Of a DNA stretch of 64,000 bases, positions 1 through 11,544 are shown in pieces. Under the pieces are notes generated by a model. That model had not been told where the DNA came from, ran no database searches, and worked only from the letters and a program-made list of their open reading frames with translations. Each line of letters starts with the position of its first letter. The first letter of the stretch is position 1. A program made the position numbers and the translations under genes. This DNA is from Ligula intestinalis (lineage: Eukaryota > Platyhelminthes > Cestoda > Diphyllobothriidea > Diphyllobothriidae). Where the stretch lies: contig JAYGXS010000005.1 of the NCBI GenBank assembly GCA_036362985.1, positions 57,208,844-57,272,843 on the forward strand, given 5' to 3'.

Positions 1-110
1 TCCAAGCTGGTGCGCGCCGGAAACTTGCTTTTGCTTGGCTAACGGGGCTCTGGTAGGGGAGCAAGACCGGGGACCTAGCGCCAATCCCCTTTTCTCCACG
101 AAACACGGAA

Positions 111-3100
111 TTGACTTTCTTGACTTTCTACACTTTCATGAATCACAACTATACGCAACATACGATCTCTGCTACGGCGACCGCGGGAAACGACGCGCCC
201 CATCCTCTTGGCATCGCGGGACGGGTGTTAAATCTGCGAGCTGATGCCGGATTGCGAATTGCAGGCTGGAATGTTCAAACTTTGAGGGATGACGGCGCCC
301 AACTGTTAACAGCTAAATCCCTTTCTGAATACCGTGTTGGTGTGGCGTGTCTCTCTGAGGTCCGCCTACCTGGCACTGGCCACAAACTGCTGCAAGTACC
401 AAGAACTGACTCTGCGTACCATCTCTACCACAGTGGTGTGTCCGACAACTCTGGACTGTATGGTGTCGCTATAGCTTTGGCCGATGAATTTCACTCGAGT
501 CTGCTAGAGTGGGAGGCTGTCTCACCGCGGATCGCTTGGGTCCGTTTGAAAAGTGCCCCAGTCAACGTTTCCATCATCTCGGTATATGCGCCTACTCTGG
601 CTGCTGATGACAGCATAAAAGATGACTTCTACGGTGACCTCCAGCGAACAGTTGACCGCATCGCAAGAAGCGATCTACTCGTCATTGCCGGTGACTGGAA
701 CGCCCGACCAGGTGTGTGTGACGCTGGAACCCGTCATGTGCTAGGCAAATTTGCTGTCGGAGCGCAGTGTGCCAACGGTGAGCGCCTTGTCAACTTCGCA
801 TCGTCTAACCGCCTTGTTGTGTCAAGCACCCGTTTTGATCATCCGCGCCACCACCTTGTCACTTGGTACTCAAATGACGGGCATACCCAGGCCCAAATAG
901 ATCACATCCTTGTCCGAGCACGCTGGGCCAGCTCGGTCTTGGATTGTCGAGCCTACCGCGGTGCTGATACAGGAAACGCTCATGCATCGGACCATGTCCT
1001 ACAGCGGGCAACCCTTCGCTTGCGTTTGAGAGCTATTCACAGACCCTCCCGACCACAGCGGATCGATGTTGCAAAGCTGAAGTCCTCTGCTGGCGACGCC
1101 TTCCACTTAGCACTCCAGAACCGTTTCGACGGCCTGTACCCTGACGCCCGAGCGGACCCAGAGCCCGCGTGGCAGTCCCTGAAGGCCGCGATGTCAGAGC
1201 TGGCATACACCCATCTGGGCAAAACCCGACGGCGACATCGCGACTGGATCACTAGACCCACGCTTGAGTTAGCTGAGGAGGCCGGCCGAGCCAGACTCAC
1301 TGGCTCCCCCACTTACAGAGAGCTGCGGCGCCAAACGACAAGGGCCATCCGAGCCGATAGGAACGCCTACTGGAGCGACTTTGCCACGGAAACGGAGCGA
1401 GCAGCTACCAGAGGTGACACCCACAAGCTCTACCGACTCTTAAAGCAGGCCAGCAGAGGTTCGGGGAACACCACCGAGACTTTACTGGATCGCAACGGTG
1501 CTGTAATCACTAAGATCGATGACCGGTTAGAGATATGGCGCGAGCATTTCTGTGACCACCTTAACCATGATCCCCCTGTGATGTCTGACCTGTCGCCCAA
1601 TGTTGACGATCCCCACCATCTGTATGAGTGCAACACAGAGCCACCCAGTGTAGAGGAAGTTGTCTCCATTCTCTTGAGGCTACGCAACAACAAGGCACTT
1701 GGTGAGGATGACCTCCCGCCGGAGCTCTTTAAATGTGCACCCGAGGTTATTGGGCCCTGGCTACAACAAATATTTGCCAAGATATGGGACAGCGAAGTTG
1801 TGCCCTCTGACTGGAGAAAAGCAGTGATCCTCCCCTTGTTTAAAAAAGGTGACAGACGAGCGTGTAGAAATTACAGAGGCATTAGCCTTATCGATGTAGC
1901 GGCGAAAACATTCACGTCTCTTCTTCTCAAACGTTTCCAAACTGCGAGAGACCAGCGCACCCGCCCAAACCAGAGTGGATTTCGACCAGGTCGTGGCTGC
2001 ACCGACCAGATCTTCAATCTCCGCCGTGTACTGGAACTGAGATGGGGTCACCAACAACCCACTGTTCTATGCTTCATCGACTTTGCTGCCGCATTTGACT
2101 CTGTTGATCGCAGTTCGCTGTGGAACATAATGAGGACGGACGGCCTACCACCTAAGCTTCTCAATCTCATGCAGGCATACTATCGTGGCACTTCCACACG
2201 GGTGAGGACGCAGAACGGTGACACGGAAGCCTTTAGCGTCAGGACGGGCGTCCGCCAAGGTTGTGCCCTTTCACCAACCCTGTTCAACTATGCGGTGGAC
2301 TGGATCATGACCAAAGCACTGGATGACTTCCCGGGAGTGCAGTTTGATCGCTCGAAATGGGTGACTGACTTGGCGTATGCTGATGACGTCGTCCTCTTTG
2401 GCGACAACTGTAATGCAGTTCAGCAGGCGTTGGACAAGGTTAATGAGCGTGCCCGATCCATCAGATTACGCCTAAACGCGACTAAGACCCAAGTCATGCT
2501 CTCCTGTGTGCCCCCTACATCTGTCACTCCTATTGTTCTCGACGGCGCTCCTCTCGAAAAGGTCGACTCGTTTAGATACTTAGGCTCTTTGGTCACGGAA
2601 ACGGGTCAAGGTGTCGACGAGGTTGTATCACGCGTCAACCGTGCCCGATCTGCCTTCTACCGACTGTGCGCTCCTCTATGGAATAGAAGGGAAATATCAC
2701 TACGCACAAAGTCCCGTGTTTACCAAGCAGTGGTTCGATCTATCCTGCTCTATGGCGGAGAGACATGGCCTATGCGTGTTGAGGACATGAGGCGCCTTGC
2801 TGTGTTTGACAATGACTGCCTAAGCCGCATCCTTCGTCACCGACGTGTCGACCTAATTCGCTGCTCCGATCTCCGCCGACGCTGTCACCTGGACGCTCTC
2901 CCTCCACTCCTGCTTCAGAGACGACTTCGGTGGTTCGGGCATGCGTCCCGGCGTGATGATGGTGAGCTGATTCGTGACCTGCTTGTGGCGACGCCTCCCC
3001 CACCTGGCGCAAACGTCGCGGCGGGCAGCAACGGTCAAGCAGGATCTGTCGTCAGTTTCCGGCCCATGCGTCTACGGCCTACGCCAGTGGAACCGTGAAT

Positions 3101-3207
3101 GGATGGTGCTCTCGTGTGAACAGGCGCAAGATCGACGCGCCTGGACAGCTGTGATTCATGATGCAGTCAACGTCAAAACTGATGCCGGCTCAACCCGCCC
3201 GAGGTGA
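111..3207 (+). pseudogene. RTE endonuclease-reverse transcriptase, frameshifted near the C-terminus
   Basis: The open frame from 111 to 3,098 gives 995 residues. An APE-like endonuclease is at about residues 45-300, with GWNVQTL near 50, a CLSEVR glutamate near 82, GDWNARPG near 193 and ASDH near 293. The reverse transcriptase follows, with FIDFAAAFDS near 655, GVRQGCALSP near 716 and the catalytic LAYADD near 754. The conserved end of the family (WNREW, then DRRAW) is found in another frame up to 3,207. A frameshift therefore sits near the five-C run at 2,997-3,001 and replaces the last 65 or so residues. The natural start codon is uncertain because the ATG at 111 precedes a stretch with no recognisable domain. 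Confidence 0.9.
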
Positions 3208-3214
3208 ATGCCGT

Positions 3215-3238
3215 TACAAGTACAAGTACAAGTACAAG
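3215..3238 (+). repeat. (TACAAG)4 tail of the RTE element
   Basis: Four exact hexamers mark the 3' end of the upstream LINE. Short tandem tails are typical of RTE elements and form during target-primed reverse transcription. Confidence 0.85.
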
Positions 3239-3929
3239 CATAGAGAGTAGAATTAAATGCAACTACTAAATTCGCGAGTGCTCTTCAACTGCAGCTTCTT
3301 ACTGCATAACATGAATAACGTGGTTCCATTAAATTCTGCTGTTTATGCAATCTTCAAATTTGCACCATGGACAGATGCTTTACATTTTATTAGAGGTGAT
3401 TTTTTGAAGCTGTATTATATCAGTATATGCAAGTCTACAGACGAAGACCCAACTTTGGTATGAATATTTGGACGAAGTCCGTCAGCTACTGCGGGATAAC
3501 CGCGTACTCTTGAATATCTGCCAACAGGCAATCAGAAGTATGACTTATGTAATTATTTATCGCCCTTCCCACTTCCAGACCTCTCGTCTATATGATACTG
3601 CTGCCAAGTCTTGTGGGTTTTGGTCTCTTTTCTGTCAGAGACACAGGTTAACGTCAAACAAATACCTGATGCTTCATTTGTTCTGATTTCGAAAGCTCGA
3701 ATTATTTTCCTATTTTTTCGCCTTAGAAAAGATATCAGTCAGTTTAACTCATTTAAATAGTGTTTGTAAGTGCTTTACTCTGAAGACCTAGAGGCATAGC
3801 CACTGCTCTTGGGGTCTGATGTATGGCTTGATTTTCAGGCTTTTAATCTTATGTTGCCAATAAATTACTTCTTGTCATGCGCACTTTGCTTTATTTTTAC
3901 TGTGCCTGTTGTTACGCCTCTTCTGACAG
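3239..3929. other. Probable intron sequence, nothing recognised
   Basis: AT-rich sequence between the LINE tail and the first visible SLC5 exon. The short open frames here resemble nothing I know. It ends in a pyrimidine-rich tract and the AG acceptor at 3,928-3,929. Confidence 0.6.
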
Positions 3930-4148
3930 AGCTATTCATGCAAACCTGGGCTTCAACACACTTTTCCTATCCGTACAAATTCTGGGCGGATTGATCTCCT
4001 ATGCCATTTTTGTCGGATGTGATCCCCTGCTTGATGGACGTATCACGGCCTACGATCAGATCTTTCCCCATCTTGTTATGCATTTGTTTCAAAATATCCC
4101 AGTGCTTCGGGGCATCTTCTTGGCGACAATTTTTGCGGCTGCCCTAAG
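3930..4148 (+). CDS. SLC5-family sodium/solute symporter, internal exon A
   Basis: The exon follows an AG acceptor (3,928-3,929) and ends in AG before GTAAG. It starts with the last base of a codon and ends with two bases of a Ser codon. It encodes 72 complete codons that include a hydrophobic membrane segment, the CDPLL motif, a DGR-x4-DQ-x-FP loop and the next helix ending IFAAAL. This is the loop-plus-helix arrangement of SLC5 transporters, which use the sodium gradient to import small solutes across the plasma membrane. The SMCT/SMVT subgroup fits best, but the substrate cannot be read from the sequence. The SLC5 Ser-Thr-x-Ser-Ser-x-x-Asn motif is completed by the next exon, which strongly supports the splice. 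Earlier exons are outside the window. Confidence 0.9.
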
Positions 4149-5039
4149 GTAAGCCAAGGTTATTTTCATCCCGGGGCGTTTTCTATTGACTAAAAAAATT
4201 TCTAACGCTCGCATTGGCGGACATCACGACCTTCCTTGTGTCTGGCTTTTTTTGTTTCAACCGTCGCGTCTGCTTTTGTTTTTTTGAATAACAATATGAA
4301 ACGTTGATGGAATTAGCCCTAATTACGACAGGACTTTTATGTTGCGTTGTAATCGTCTTTGATATCCTACCAAATCTTGGGGAATCGGTCTATGCAGGAA
4401 TGTTTTCCTTCCACTCGTTCTGTGGAAACCAAAGTCTTCGTACAGTATATTTTTGCTAAGATTGCTCTTTCCGCTTCGAATAATTTAGTGGTTTATTTCT
4501 TTGACTATTTCCTGCTGTCGTGTGTCGGACCATCTAACATATATGATCTCCTCTTTGAATACGCGGGATTTCTTGTAATACTTCCCGATATTAAATCGAA
4601 TCTGAAGTCAACTAAAGCGCGATAGCATGCCCGCATTTGGTTTGCAACTCCATCCCACTGTCTATGTAAAGTATGTGCAAGAATGTTACCTAAGGCACTG
4701 CATATTTCTTTTTCGTTCATGTACCTTCTCACACCTCTAAGAGGCAGACCTTGTCTCTGCAAAGTATTGCGTTGATAGTTGGTCACTGTCGAGGCCCTAG
4801 GCGAAGAAGTCCGCCTCTGTTTCAAGTCACGAGCCAACAGAAAAGGCAGTAGCCATCGTTCATCACTGAAGAAGTTATCACAAGGCCACCTATACCAAGC
4901 GGGCAGGGCCTTCCTATTCCCGTGTCTTGTCTAGGTGGCCGTACGAGTCATCCTTACCCAATAAACTGTTGCGAGATTCTGCAGACGGAATGTAGATGAG
5001 TCGCGCATCGATGGGTTTGTTGATTTAGATGTCAATTTT
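4149..5039. other. Intron sequence with one duplicated segment
   Basis: No gene is seen. The segment at about 4,786-4,870 is a diverged direct copy of about 5,550-5,637, which lies inside the decayed RTE element downstream. It is probably a second fragment of that element. Confidence 0.5.
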
Positions 5040-6910
5040 GAAGTTTCCATCGGCGTAGGGATACGTGTCTAAGTACTTCTAGTCGTGTAACGGGAAGAGG
5101 GCGATAAAGGGGCCTTTGACTCGCAGCTGCAAGCGTTATCTGAAAGGCCCCCCACGCGCAATCGGGGGCTGGAATGACCGGACTACCCGGCGACTATACA
5201 AACACTCACAGTTTTGATCGTTCCGAGCGTGGTTCTCGATGATAATAGCGAAAGATTTCTGAACTTTGCTGATCAGAATCGAGTGTTCCTACCCAACACG
5301 TGCTTCCAGCGTCACCACAAACAGCTGCTGACCTGGCATTCAAGCAACAGCTATAAGGCCATAAGGATAGTCAGTTCTAGGTTCCGTAGCCGGTTTCATG
5401 AAAGCACTTCGGTGCGTGGGGCCTAGACTTATAACACTCATGTGTCGGAACATGTTCCAGTTCGTACACGGTGGAATGTCCACCTCTCCGGGCCAAAATG
5501 TCACGTCCTATACGCCTCGATGCCACAAAATGCCGGCAACCCAGCACTTCCGAGGTCCTAGGCAGAGAAGTCCGCCCCTGTTTTAAGACACGAACCGACA
5601 GAGAAGGCGGTAGCCAGCGTTCATATCTGAAGACTTCTGTCTATGGAACAGTTGCGACATTTTTGGATACGCCTAGCGATTTCGCAGTAGCTGGATCAGC
5701 AAAAGCATGTTGTAGTTGTCTGCTCAGATTGTTTTAACCTAGTGCCTGCCTTCCGTTAACGCTGAACGATGACTGCCAAGTCAGGTAAGTATGATCGGAA
5801 GAAATGTTGGATTGAAATAGCGACTACCATGGAGCAGACTTCAAGCGTTGCTGACACTCGGAAATCACAAAATTATACAGAAAGTTAGTGCTAAGACCTT
5901 TGCGATGAGAGGAGCACCTCTATTGCTGACGTTTCGGCCAGGGTCAAGCGATGGCGTAGTGACTTTTAGCACCTTCTCGACTTCAAGGCCCCATCCATTA
6001 CACTCTCGCTCTCCTCTACAGTCGAATTTTATCCCTTCAACCTATTTGCTGCCACGCGACCCCCCTCCGGTGCAGAAGTCGTCGATGCCATACAAGGGCT
6101 GCGCAAAACCCAGGAGACCAAAGAGGATGGTAGACCTACCGAAATCCACCAACATTTTATCGCCACTCTAACGTGCTGTGTCCATGTGGTATTTAAACAG
6201 ACTTCGCGAAACGAGCTTGTTCCTGCTGCCTGAGGTTCGATCATCCTTGTGCTCTTCCTCAAGAAGGGAGATAAGAAGAAATGCGAGAACTACCTAGGTA
6301 TAAGTATGGTCAAAGTTGTTACGAAGATCTTCACTGTTGTCCTTCTCAGGTGATTTCAGACTGTGCATGGATCTAAGACGAAGCCTAACAAGCCGGATTC
6401 CGTGCTCAGCTTGGATGTGCGGACTAGGTATTTACACATCCTTGAATTCCGCCATGGGTACCAACAACCGGTGGCTGTCTGCTTGTTGTCTTTGCCGCCG
6501 CGTTCTACCACGTTTATCGTGAATCTATGTGGTCGTTAATGCAACAAGACACTGTGCCTTTCAAAATCACCGCCATGGTCGGAGCTGCTGGTCCATAACA
6601 ATCCTTCCCATCCGTTAAATATTAGGTCTGGTGTTCGACAGGGGTGTATCCTGTCACCCATTCTGATTTCACCCTCGGAACTACCCTGCATGCACTTGAC
6701 GGTGTTGAGTTTCCATCCGGACGCCGACTACCCTGAGGAGATCGCTTTGCCAACTGCCAACTTTGATGATCTGCAATTTATAGTGTCATGGACGAATGAG
6801 GTCGCTAAATTGGTCGGCTTATTCGTGAACGGTAGGAAGATTAATTTTGTCAAGCCTCATCCCAGACCAGGAGAAGGCGTGACGATGCTCTTCCTAAGTA
6901 AACAGTAAGG
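5040..6910 (+). pseudogene. Decayed RTE endonuclease-reverse transcriptase
   Basis: Pieces of the RTE protein appear in order but in changing frames. A GWNDR endonuclease remnant is near 5,170. ERFLNFADQNRV near 5,250 corresponds to ERLVNFASSNRL of the element at 1-3,238. THVSEHVPVR near 5,435 corresponds to AHASDHV. An RT block FLKKGDKKKCENYLGIS is near 6,260. SGVRQGCILSPILI is near 6,640, and ANFDD near 6,760 stands where YADD is expected. The many stops and indels show an old dead copy related to the first element. The gaps between blocks are too diverged to place. Confidence 0.8.
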
Positions 6911-8289
6911 ATGCCATTGTTTCCCGAATCGATGCCGTTTGCCGGGGTTTCTCCAGCCCTAAAACGAAGTGTGATTTATTTACCAGGAATTTCTCGTGAA
7001 GGGGAACTCGATCCCATTGCATTTTATAGAACTTATAATTAATAATCTACGTCTCCCATATTAAATTTATGCAGCGTATTATTATGTTTGTTAACTCATT
7101 TCTTACTTTCCTAAGGGACAAGCTGTAGTCTCTAACATGCTTCTAACATGAGTAAAATTCACTCGATGAAATAGATAGAGCCTCTTCATTCAGACAGAGA
7201 AGAGAGATTAGCATCCGCACGGTGACTTTTTTAAAAGAACACTTATTATTTACACTCCACGCAAATATGCTGCTTAATCTAGTGTGGCATGCAATATCTA
7301 TATGTTTGGGGATTTTTACCAGAACTCAATGTGATTTTTTTAAACATTTTTGGAGATACGGTAGAGGAAAACGAAGACAATTTTTTTATTTCGCGGGGAG
7401 CATTGTCATTGGGACAAAAACAATTCCACGGGATAACATTTTGAGCGGTCGTCAGTCTGTGATTATGAAAGAATACTTGGCAGTTGGATTAAGAGACCTT
7501 CTCATTCGTAAAAGAACTGTGTGCTTTTTAGTGACCGTTAAGTCGGTTAAACTTCCTAGTGTCCTTGAACTATCAGAAGTGTTATGTCCCCGTTTTATAG
7601 GCAAAAGAAGGCAAAGCCACTTTTGATAGCAAGTCTTAATTCAGTAAACACAGAGACAACGGTTTCATAGGATGTCCACTCCCGCCTATTTATTAGGCTC
7701 TGATCCGTCTAGACTACTCCTGGTACAATAGCATGCGACTGTTGTTCTGGCCTACGGCTGATCGATAGTTTGACGCGCTGTGTGGGCGGTCATTACGTAT
7801 GCCTTCTAATCGATAGTTCCTCACGACGTATGAACGGTCGTTAGCGCACGCTTTTTGCCTGCGCGAATAACTCCAGGCCATAGGCTCTGAGTGCATTGCC
7901 GCTTGTTTTCCTATAACATCTTCCGCTTTTGAAAGACGGGCGGTTTTATTTCTATGCCTCCTTCGGACGCCTGAGTCCCACATCTTCCTCACATACTTCC
8001 TGACGTGGTGAACAAAATATCCATCCGGGCAGCCATCGGGTGCTGGTGAATCTCGCAGGGACATGCATAACTCGGCGGCGTTCTTATCCATGTTCACGGC
8101 TTTTTGGACTGCGCACTTACGTGTGTTCATGGTCCTTTGTCAAGCGAGACCTCAGGTTGACAAGGATGCAGACTCACGTGCTGGGCCGTCCTAACAAGAA
8201 CATACATTGTGATTTTTATTAGTCGCATTAGATGGGTCTTGCAGTTTTTATCTGTTAAGACCTGGCAGGTACTGATAATTATTCGACAG
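6911..8289. other. Intron sequence, no gene recognised
   Basis: Open frames exist (7,222-7,626 on + and 7,714-8,130 on -), but their translations show no domain, membrane segment or family resemblance. I treat them as chance frames in non-coding DNA. Confidence 0.5.
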
Positions 8290-9174
8290 CAAATGGAAAA
8301 TACTCTTTTGATAGAAGAGATTCTTCGAGAAACAGGAGTAAACTTAATTGTAAATTTTCAACATTGGCACACTTGGTTGTCTTCAGACGCGAGGGAATTG
8401 TGTAAAGAGCAGTCCGCATTTTTAAAAGTAACAAAAAATCGATAATGCTGCGTTATCCGTGGTTGGTAGCACGTTTTGATGGTTGTCCCTTTTTCCAGGC
8501 TTTTTTTAATATAGGTGTACATTGAGTCCAAGTCAACATGCCTGTTGATACACGCGTCGTCGGAGTTGATGGCTTCTAAAAACTGGCGGCCTTTCTTGCA
8601 TGGGCAAGAACCAACAATGCAAGTTTCGTCCCATACAAATTGGTGTCTAGTTTCTAATTTGTGCATGGCGACCACGGACAAGTGATTTCGCCCTTTTACC
8701 GCTCGTGGATGTTCGCGTAAGCGGGTGGAGGCCGATCGTACTGTCTGTCCGCAATAAACTGCATTGCAGCCGCTACAAGAAATTTTGTAAATGTCCTCTA
8801 TTTCGTCCAATTAGCCAACCCTATCCTTAGGGTGTACAAGCTGATTTCGCAGAGTATTCGTTGGTTTGTGCGCCACTTTGATTTGATATTTCCTCAGGTG
8901 TCTTTCATCGAGTTCACACACGTTTTTAATGTATGGAAGTATTCGTCATTTTCTTGGATTAGGTGCTTGATCGGAACATTCTAGTTCCTTTTCTTTTTGT
9001 TTAAAATCCTGTCGTTTCATGCGTCGACGCAGCATTATCGACTTTTCGACATGTTTAAAAATACGGACTGCTCTTCACACAATTCCTGTTCCTGTTTCCC
9101 GAAGAATCTTTTTATCAAATTATATTGCTCGGGATGCCTATTTTCAAATTCATACAAATGGAAAATACTCTTTT
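8290..9174 (-). mobile_element. PLE insertion block bounded by a 20-bp direct repeat
   Basis: An identical 20-bp sequence starting CAAATGG lies at 8,290-8,309 and 9,155-9,174. It encloses a PLE fragment and imperfect inverted arms (8,310-8,455 against about 9,027-9,125). The left arm begins exactly at the direct repeat. The simplest reading is a target-site duplication around a rearranged PLE insertion. Confidence 0.7.
8452..8950 (-). pseudogene. PLE GIY-YIG endonuclease fragment
   Basis: Read on the minus strand, the fragment begins [15 protein letters not shown] and VAHKPTNTL, a segment found upstream of the endonuclease in several PLE copies here. After an in-frame stop near 8,811 comes the GIY-YIG domain: IYKISC-x2-C, YCGQT, a TRLREH helix and a following CINRH-type segment. 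The reverse transcriptase is missing. The closest relatives in the window are the + copies at 40,640 and 59,493. Confidence 0.82.
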
Positions 9175-10448
9175 CCCTTTATGGAGCAAACGATTTTTCA
9201 CAGGTGCTTGAATTAGGCGTACGTAATTAACGCGATGTCTGTTCTGTTTCTAAATCACGAGGTTGCAGAACATAGCGTGCACAAGACAGTCTTGCCATAT
9301 GCTTAAAAGTGAAGTTGGCTGAGTGATACCGTAGTAAGTCATACAACAGATAACATAAAACTAGTTCACCTTTGTTTGAATAGAAAATCACTACGAAGGC
9401 TGCTTAAGTCAGGGCTGAAAAGATTTTCACTCAAAAGCCAGCTCTTTGGCATGCGTAAATCTTCTACAGGCTAATGCGTACTCTTGGCAGTTACGCAGTC
9501 TTGTCTACTTGCGGATGGTCTAAATAGTCCAGTCGATGTTTCTTGTTTGTAAGCACACTCTGCATGCTCAAGTGTTCCTCTAATTTCGAAACTATTTGAT
9601 ACGCTTGTTTCTTGGAAGTCTAGAAACCTTTTATGCACACCGTTGGGTTCCGGATGGCAGCAAAATCAACGGCCTCACAGATCAAGACTCCTTTCCTCTG
9701 TATACAAAATAAATTATTCCAGTTTCTGCAGCATCCATGGCCCAACGTGCACCCATCCAGCGCTACCTCATAATAGATCACGCGCAATTGGTGATCTCTT
9801 TCTCTATTTCCCTCAAACTCTGAACCTCTAATCTCAGTTACGCTTAACTAAATTTGCTAGACATTTTAATTCCTAAAAGAAAAATACCTTTTCATACAAA
9901 ATACTGTGCTATCAATCGGCACATGTGTTACCGCATCCTGTGCTCATTTGGTGCTGATGCAGAATCAACTCATGACCTCCTAGTCTAACTTAAATAGGAT
10001 GGCATGAAGAGAAAAGGTAAAATAACTGTTTTGAAAGCATTTGAAGCCAAAGTTGTTCTCTACCCCGAATACTCCTTTCTATCAAATATCGAATTCAAAG
10101 ACGAATCTCCCTCCTGAACGAGTTTCAGTTATTCAAAAACAACTTTCACAAGTATTGAAAAAAATCAGTTGAATTTTGTTGTTGAGTGGTCTGATATTTG
10201 GTTGTGGCTATTCTCAGTTAAGATTTACAATCAAACGAAGCTACAGCAGTTGTCGTTCGATACTAGGTACATATGAAAACTACCCAGGTAACCTTTTCTG
10301 TTTGAAAGTGCATTTAAGGGTTTCGGTCGCTATTCTGCGGGTTTCCGCACATGTTCTTCTGGCTCTTTCTTCTTCAATTTTAAATTTTTCTACTGCCCCT
10401 TGTGCTTTTGTTCATAATTCCCTCCTTTTGCTTTTCTTTATAATCTAG
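9175..10448. other. Intron sequence, nothing recognised
   Basis: AT-rich sequence without recognisable coding or repeat structure. It ends in a T-rich tract and the AG acceptor at 10,447-10,448. Confidence 0.5.
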
Positions 10449-10579
10449 TACACTCTCTTCTGGTATCAACGGTATTGCTTGCGTACTGGTGGAGGATGTT
10501 TTCCTGGATGCCTACCTCCAATTCAACCATGGAAAGAAGATAAAGCAGAAGAACTTCACTCTCTTTGCTCGTCTTCTAG
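10449..10579 (+). CDS. SLC5 symporter, internal exon B
   Basis: 131 nt between a TAG acceptor and a GTAGG donor. The first base completes the Ser codon from exon A, giving ALSTLSSGINGIA. This is the Ser-Thr-x-Ser-Ser-x-x-Asn stretch typical of SLC5 proteins, part of the sodium-binding region in characterised members. It continues with VEDVFLDAYL and a basic cytoplasmic loop (GKKIKQK) and ends with one base of the next codon. The exon contains no Met, so it can only be found by splice logic. Confidence 0.92.
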
Positions 10580-11236
10580 GTAGGCGCGCGGAATGTTCGC
10601 GTTAATTAGTAGGGATGCGTTCTGTAACGCAGTTCTCAAAATGGCTATATTTTTTTAAAGTTTTCTTTTTTCACGCACCTTGCTGCTGCCCTCTTTACAG
10701 TTCTGTTGCTCTGCACGTTGACTGGTCTTCACACCAGTCGCAGATACGAGCGCGCCCTCACTGTCTATCATAGAGTCGAACCAGAGTCTGCTGTTAGCAG
10801 TCAATTGACATTAATCTTACAGCCTAGAGCGAGGGGAGGGGACGGCCCAGCTGTTAGCCGGCATCTGTCAGTTCGACGCGCGCATCATCATCGGCACGTC
10901 AACCCGAAAACACGCTGTTGAGATGGAAGACAGCATGCTAACCTGGTCTTGCCTAAGGCGCTAGGTGCTAGTAAGTACTTTTCCGAACCGCCTTGCAGTA
11001 AAGGAAATCGCCTTAATTTTCCGGCAACTTGCAGCTGCGGGGGGAAGGCAGGGGAATTGCATTCCGCAGTAGACTGGCAAATGCAGCGCTGTTCTCAGTC
11101 AAGATCACGTCCACTTGTCACACAGACGAGGGCATTTGTGGCGTGATTATGACTTCAGCCGCGTCTCAGAGCCGGAGTATTTCCCCTTCAGTGAAGAGGA
11201 ACAAAAAAGAGGCTGATGCCCTGCATGCTAATGATG
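10580..11236. other. Intron sequence
   Basis: No gene recognised. Short open frames at 10,706-10,921 and 10,949-11,146 have no family resemblance. Confidence 0.45.
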
Positions 11237-11321
11237 CAGAATTGCAAGTAAAAACTCTTGCTAATACGAGCGAACATGCGAGTCCCAGGAAGTAATTGAG
11301 AAGTAGAAGACGATTCGATGG

Positions 11322-11393
11322 CTGTGACAATATGTTTATTCGCCTGACGTTTCGAAACCCGTCGTGGATTCCTCATCAGAGGCATACTCACAG
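11322..11393 (-). ncRNA. Type I hammerhead ribozyme in a PLE tail
   Basis: On the minus strand CUGAUGA (11,379-11,373) is followed by a 7-bp helix II (GGAAUCC with GGGUUUC, two wobbles, loop ACGAC), then GAAA (11,353-11,350) and a CGUC cleavage site. Helix I forms an inner 4 bp (GCCU with AGGC), an internal loop, and an outer 6 bp (CUGUGA at 11,393-11,388 with UCACAG at 11,327-11,322). Helix III is almost absent, but ACGU is self-complementary, so a dimer could supply it. PLEs are known to carry hammerheads with very short helix III. The predicted cut is between 11,346 and 11,345. Confidence 0.78.
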
Positions 11394-11544
11394 AACAGTA
11401 GCAGAAACAGTTTGTGTGCACAGGGTTCCGCCCTGAAATTTCGACGTACAGAAAAAATCGATAAATGCTCTGAGTGTTTTTTGATTTGTTGTGTCAGCCA
11501 TGACCATCTGGCCTTGCGCTTTTGGCATAAGATGATGTAGTTGC

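Larger units (their letters stand above)
1..3238 (+). mobile_element. RTE-type non-LTR retrotransposon, nearly complete
   Basis: The element has one long endonuclease-reverse transcriptase frame and ends in four TACAAG units instead of poly(A). Such short tandem tails are usual for RTE-clade LINEs. The 5' end is not defined because the window begins in or near its leader, so its target-site duplication cannot be checked. It lies on the same strand as the SLC5 gene, upstream of the first exon visible here, and is probably intronic. One frameshift separates it from an intact copy, which suggests a fairly recent insertion. Confidence 0.88.

Noticed and set aside
7222..7626. 134-residue + strand open frame in the SLC5 intron
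   Set aside because: The translation has no recognisable family and does not fit between the SLC5 exons, whose phases already join directly.
7714..8130. 138-residue minus-strand open frame
   Set aside because: No domain or composition typical of a gene, no splice-site support, and no homologous copy in the window.
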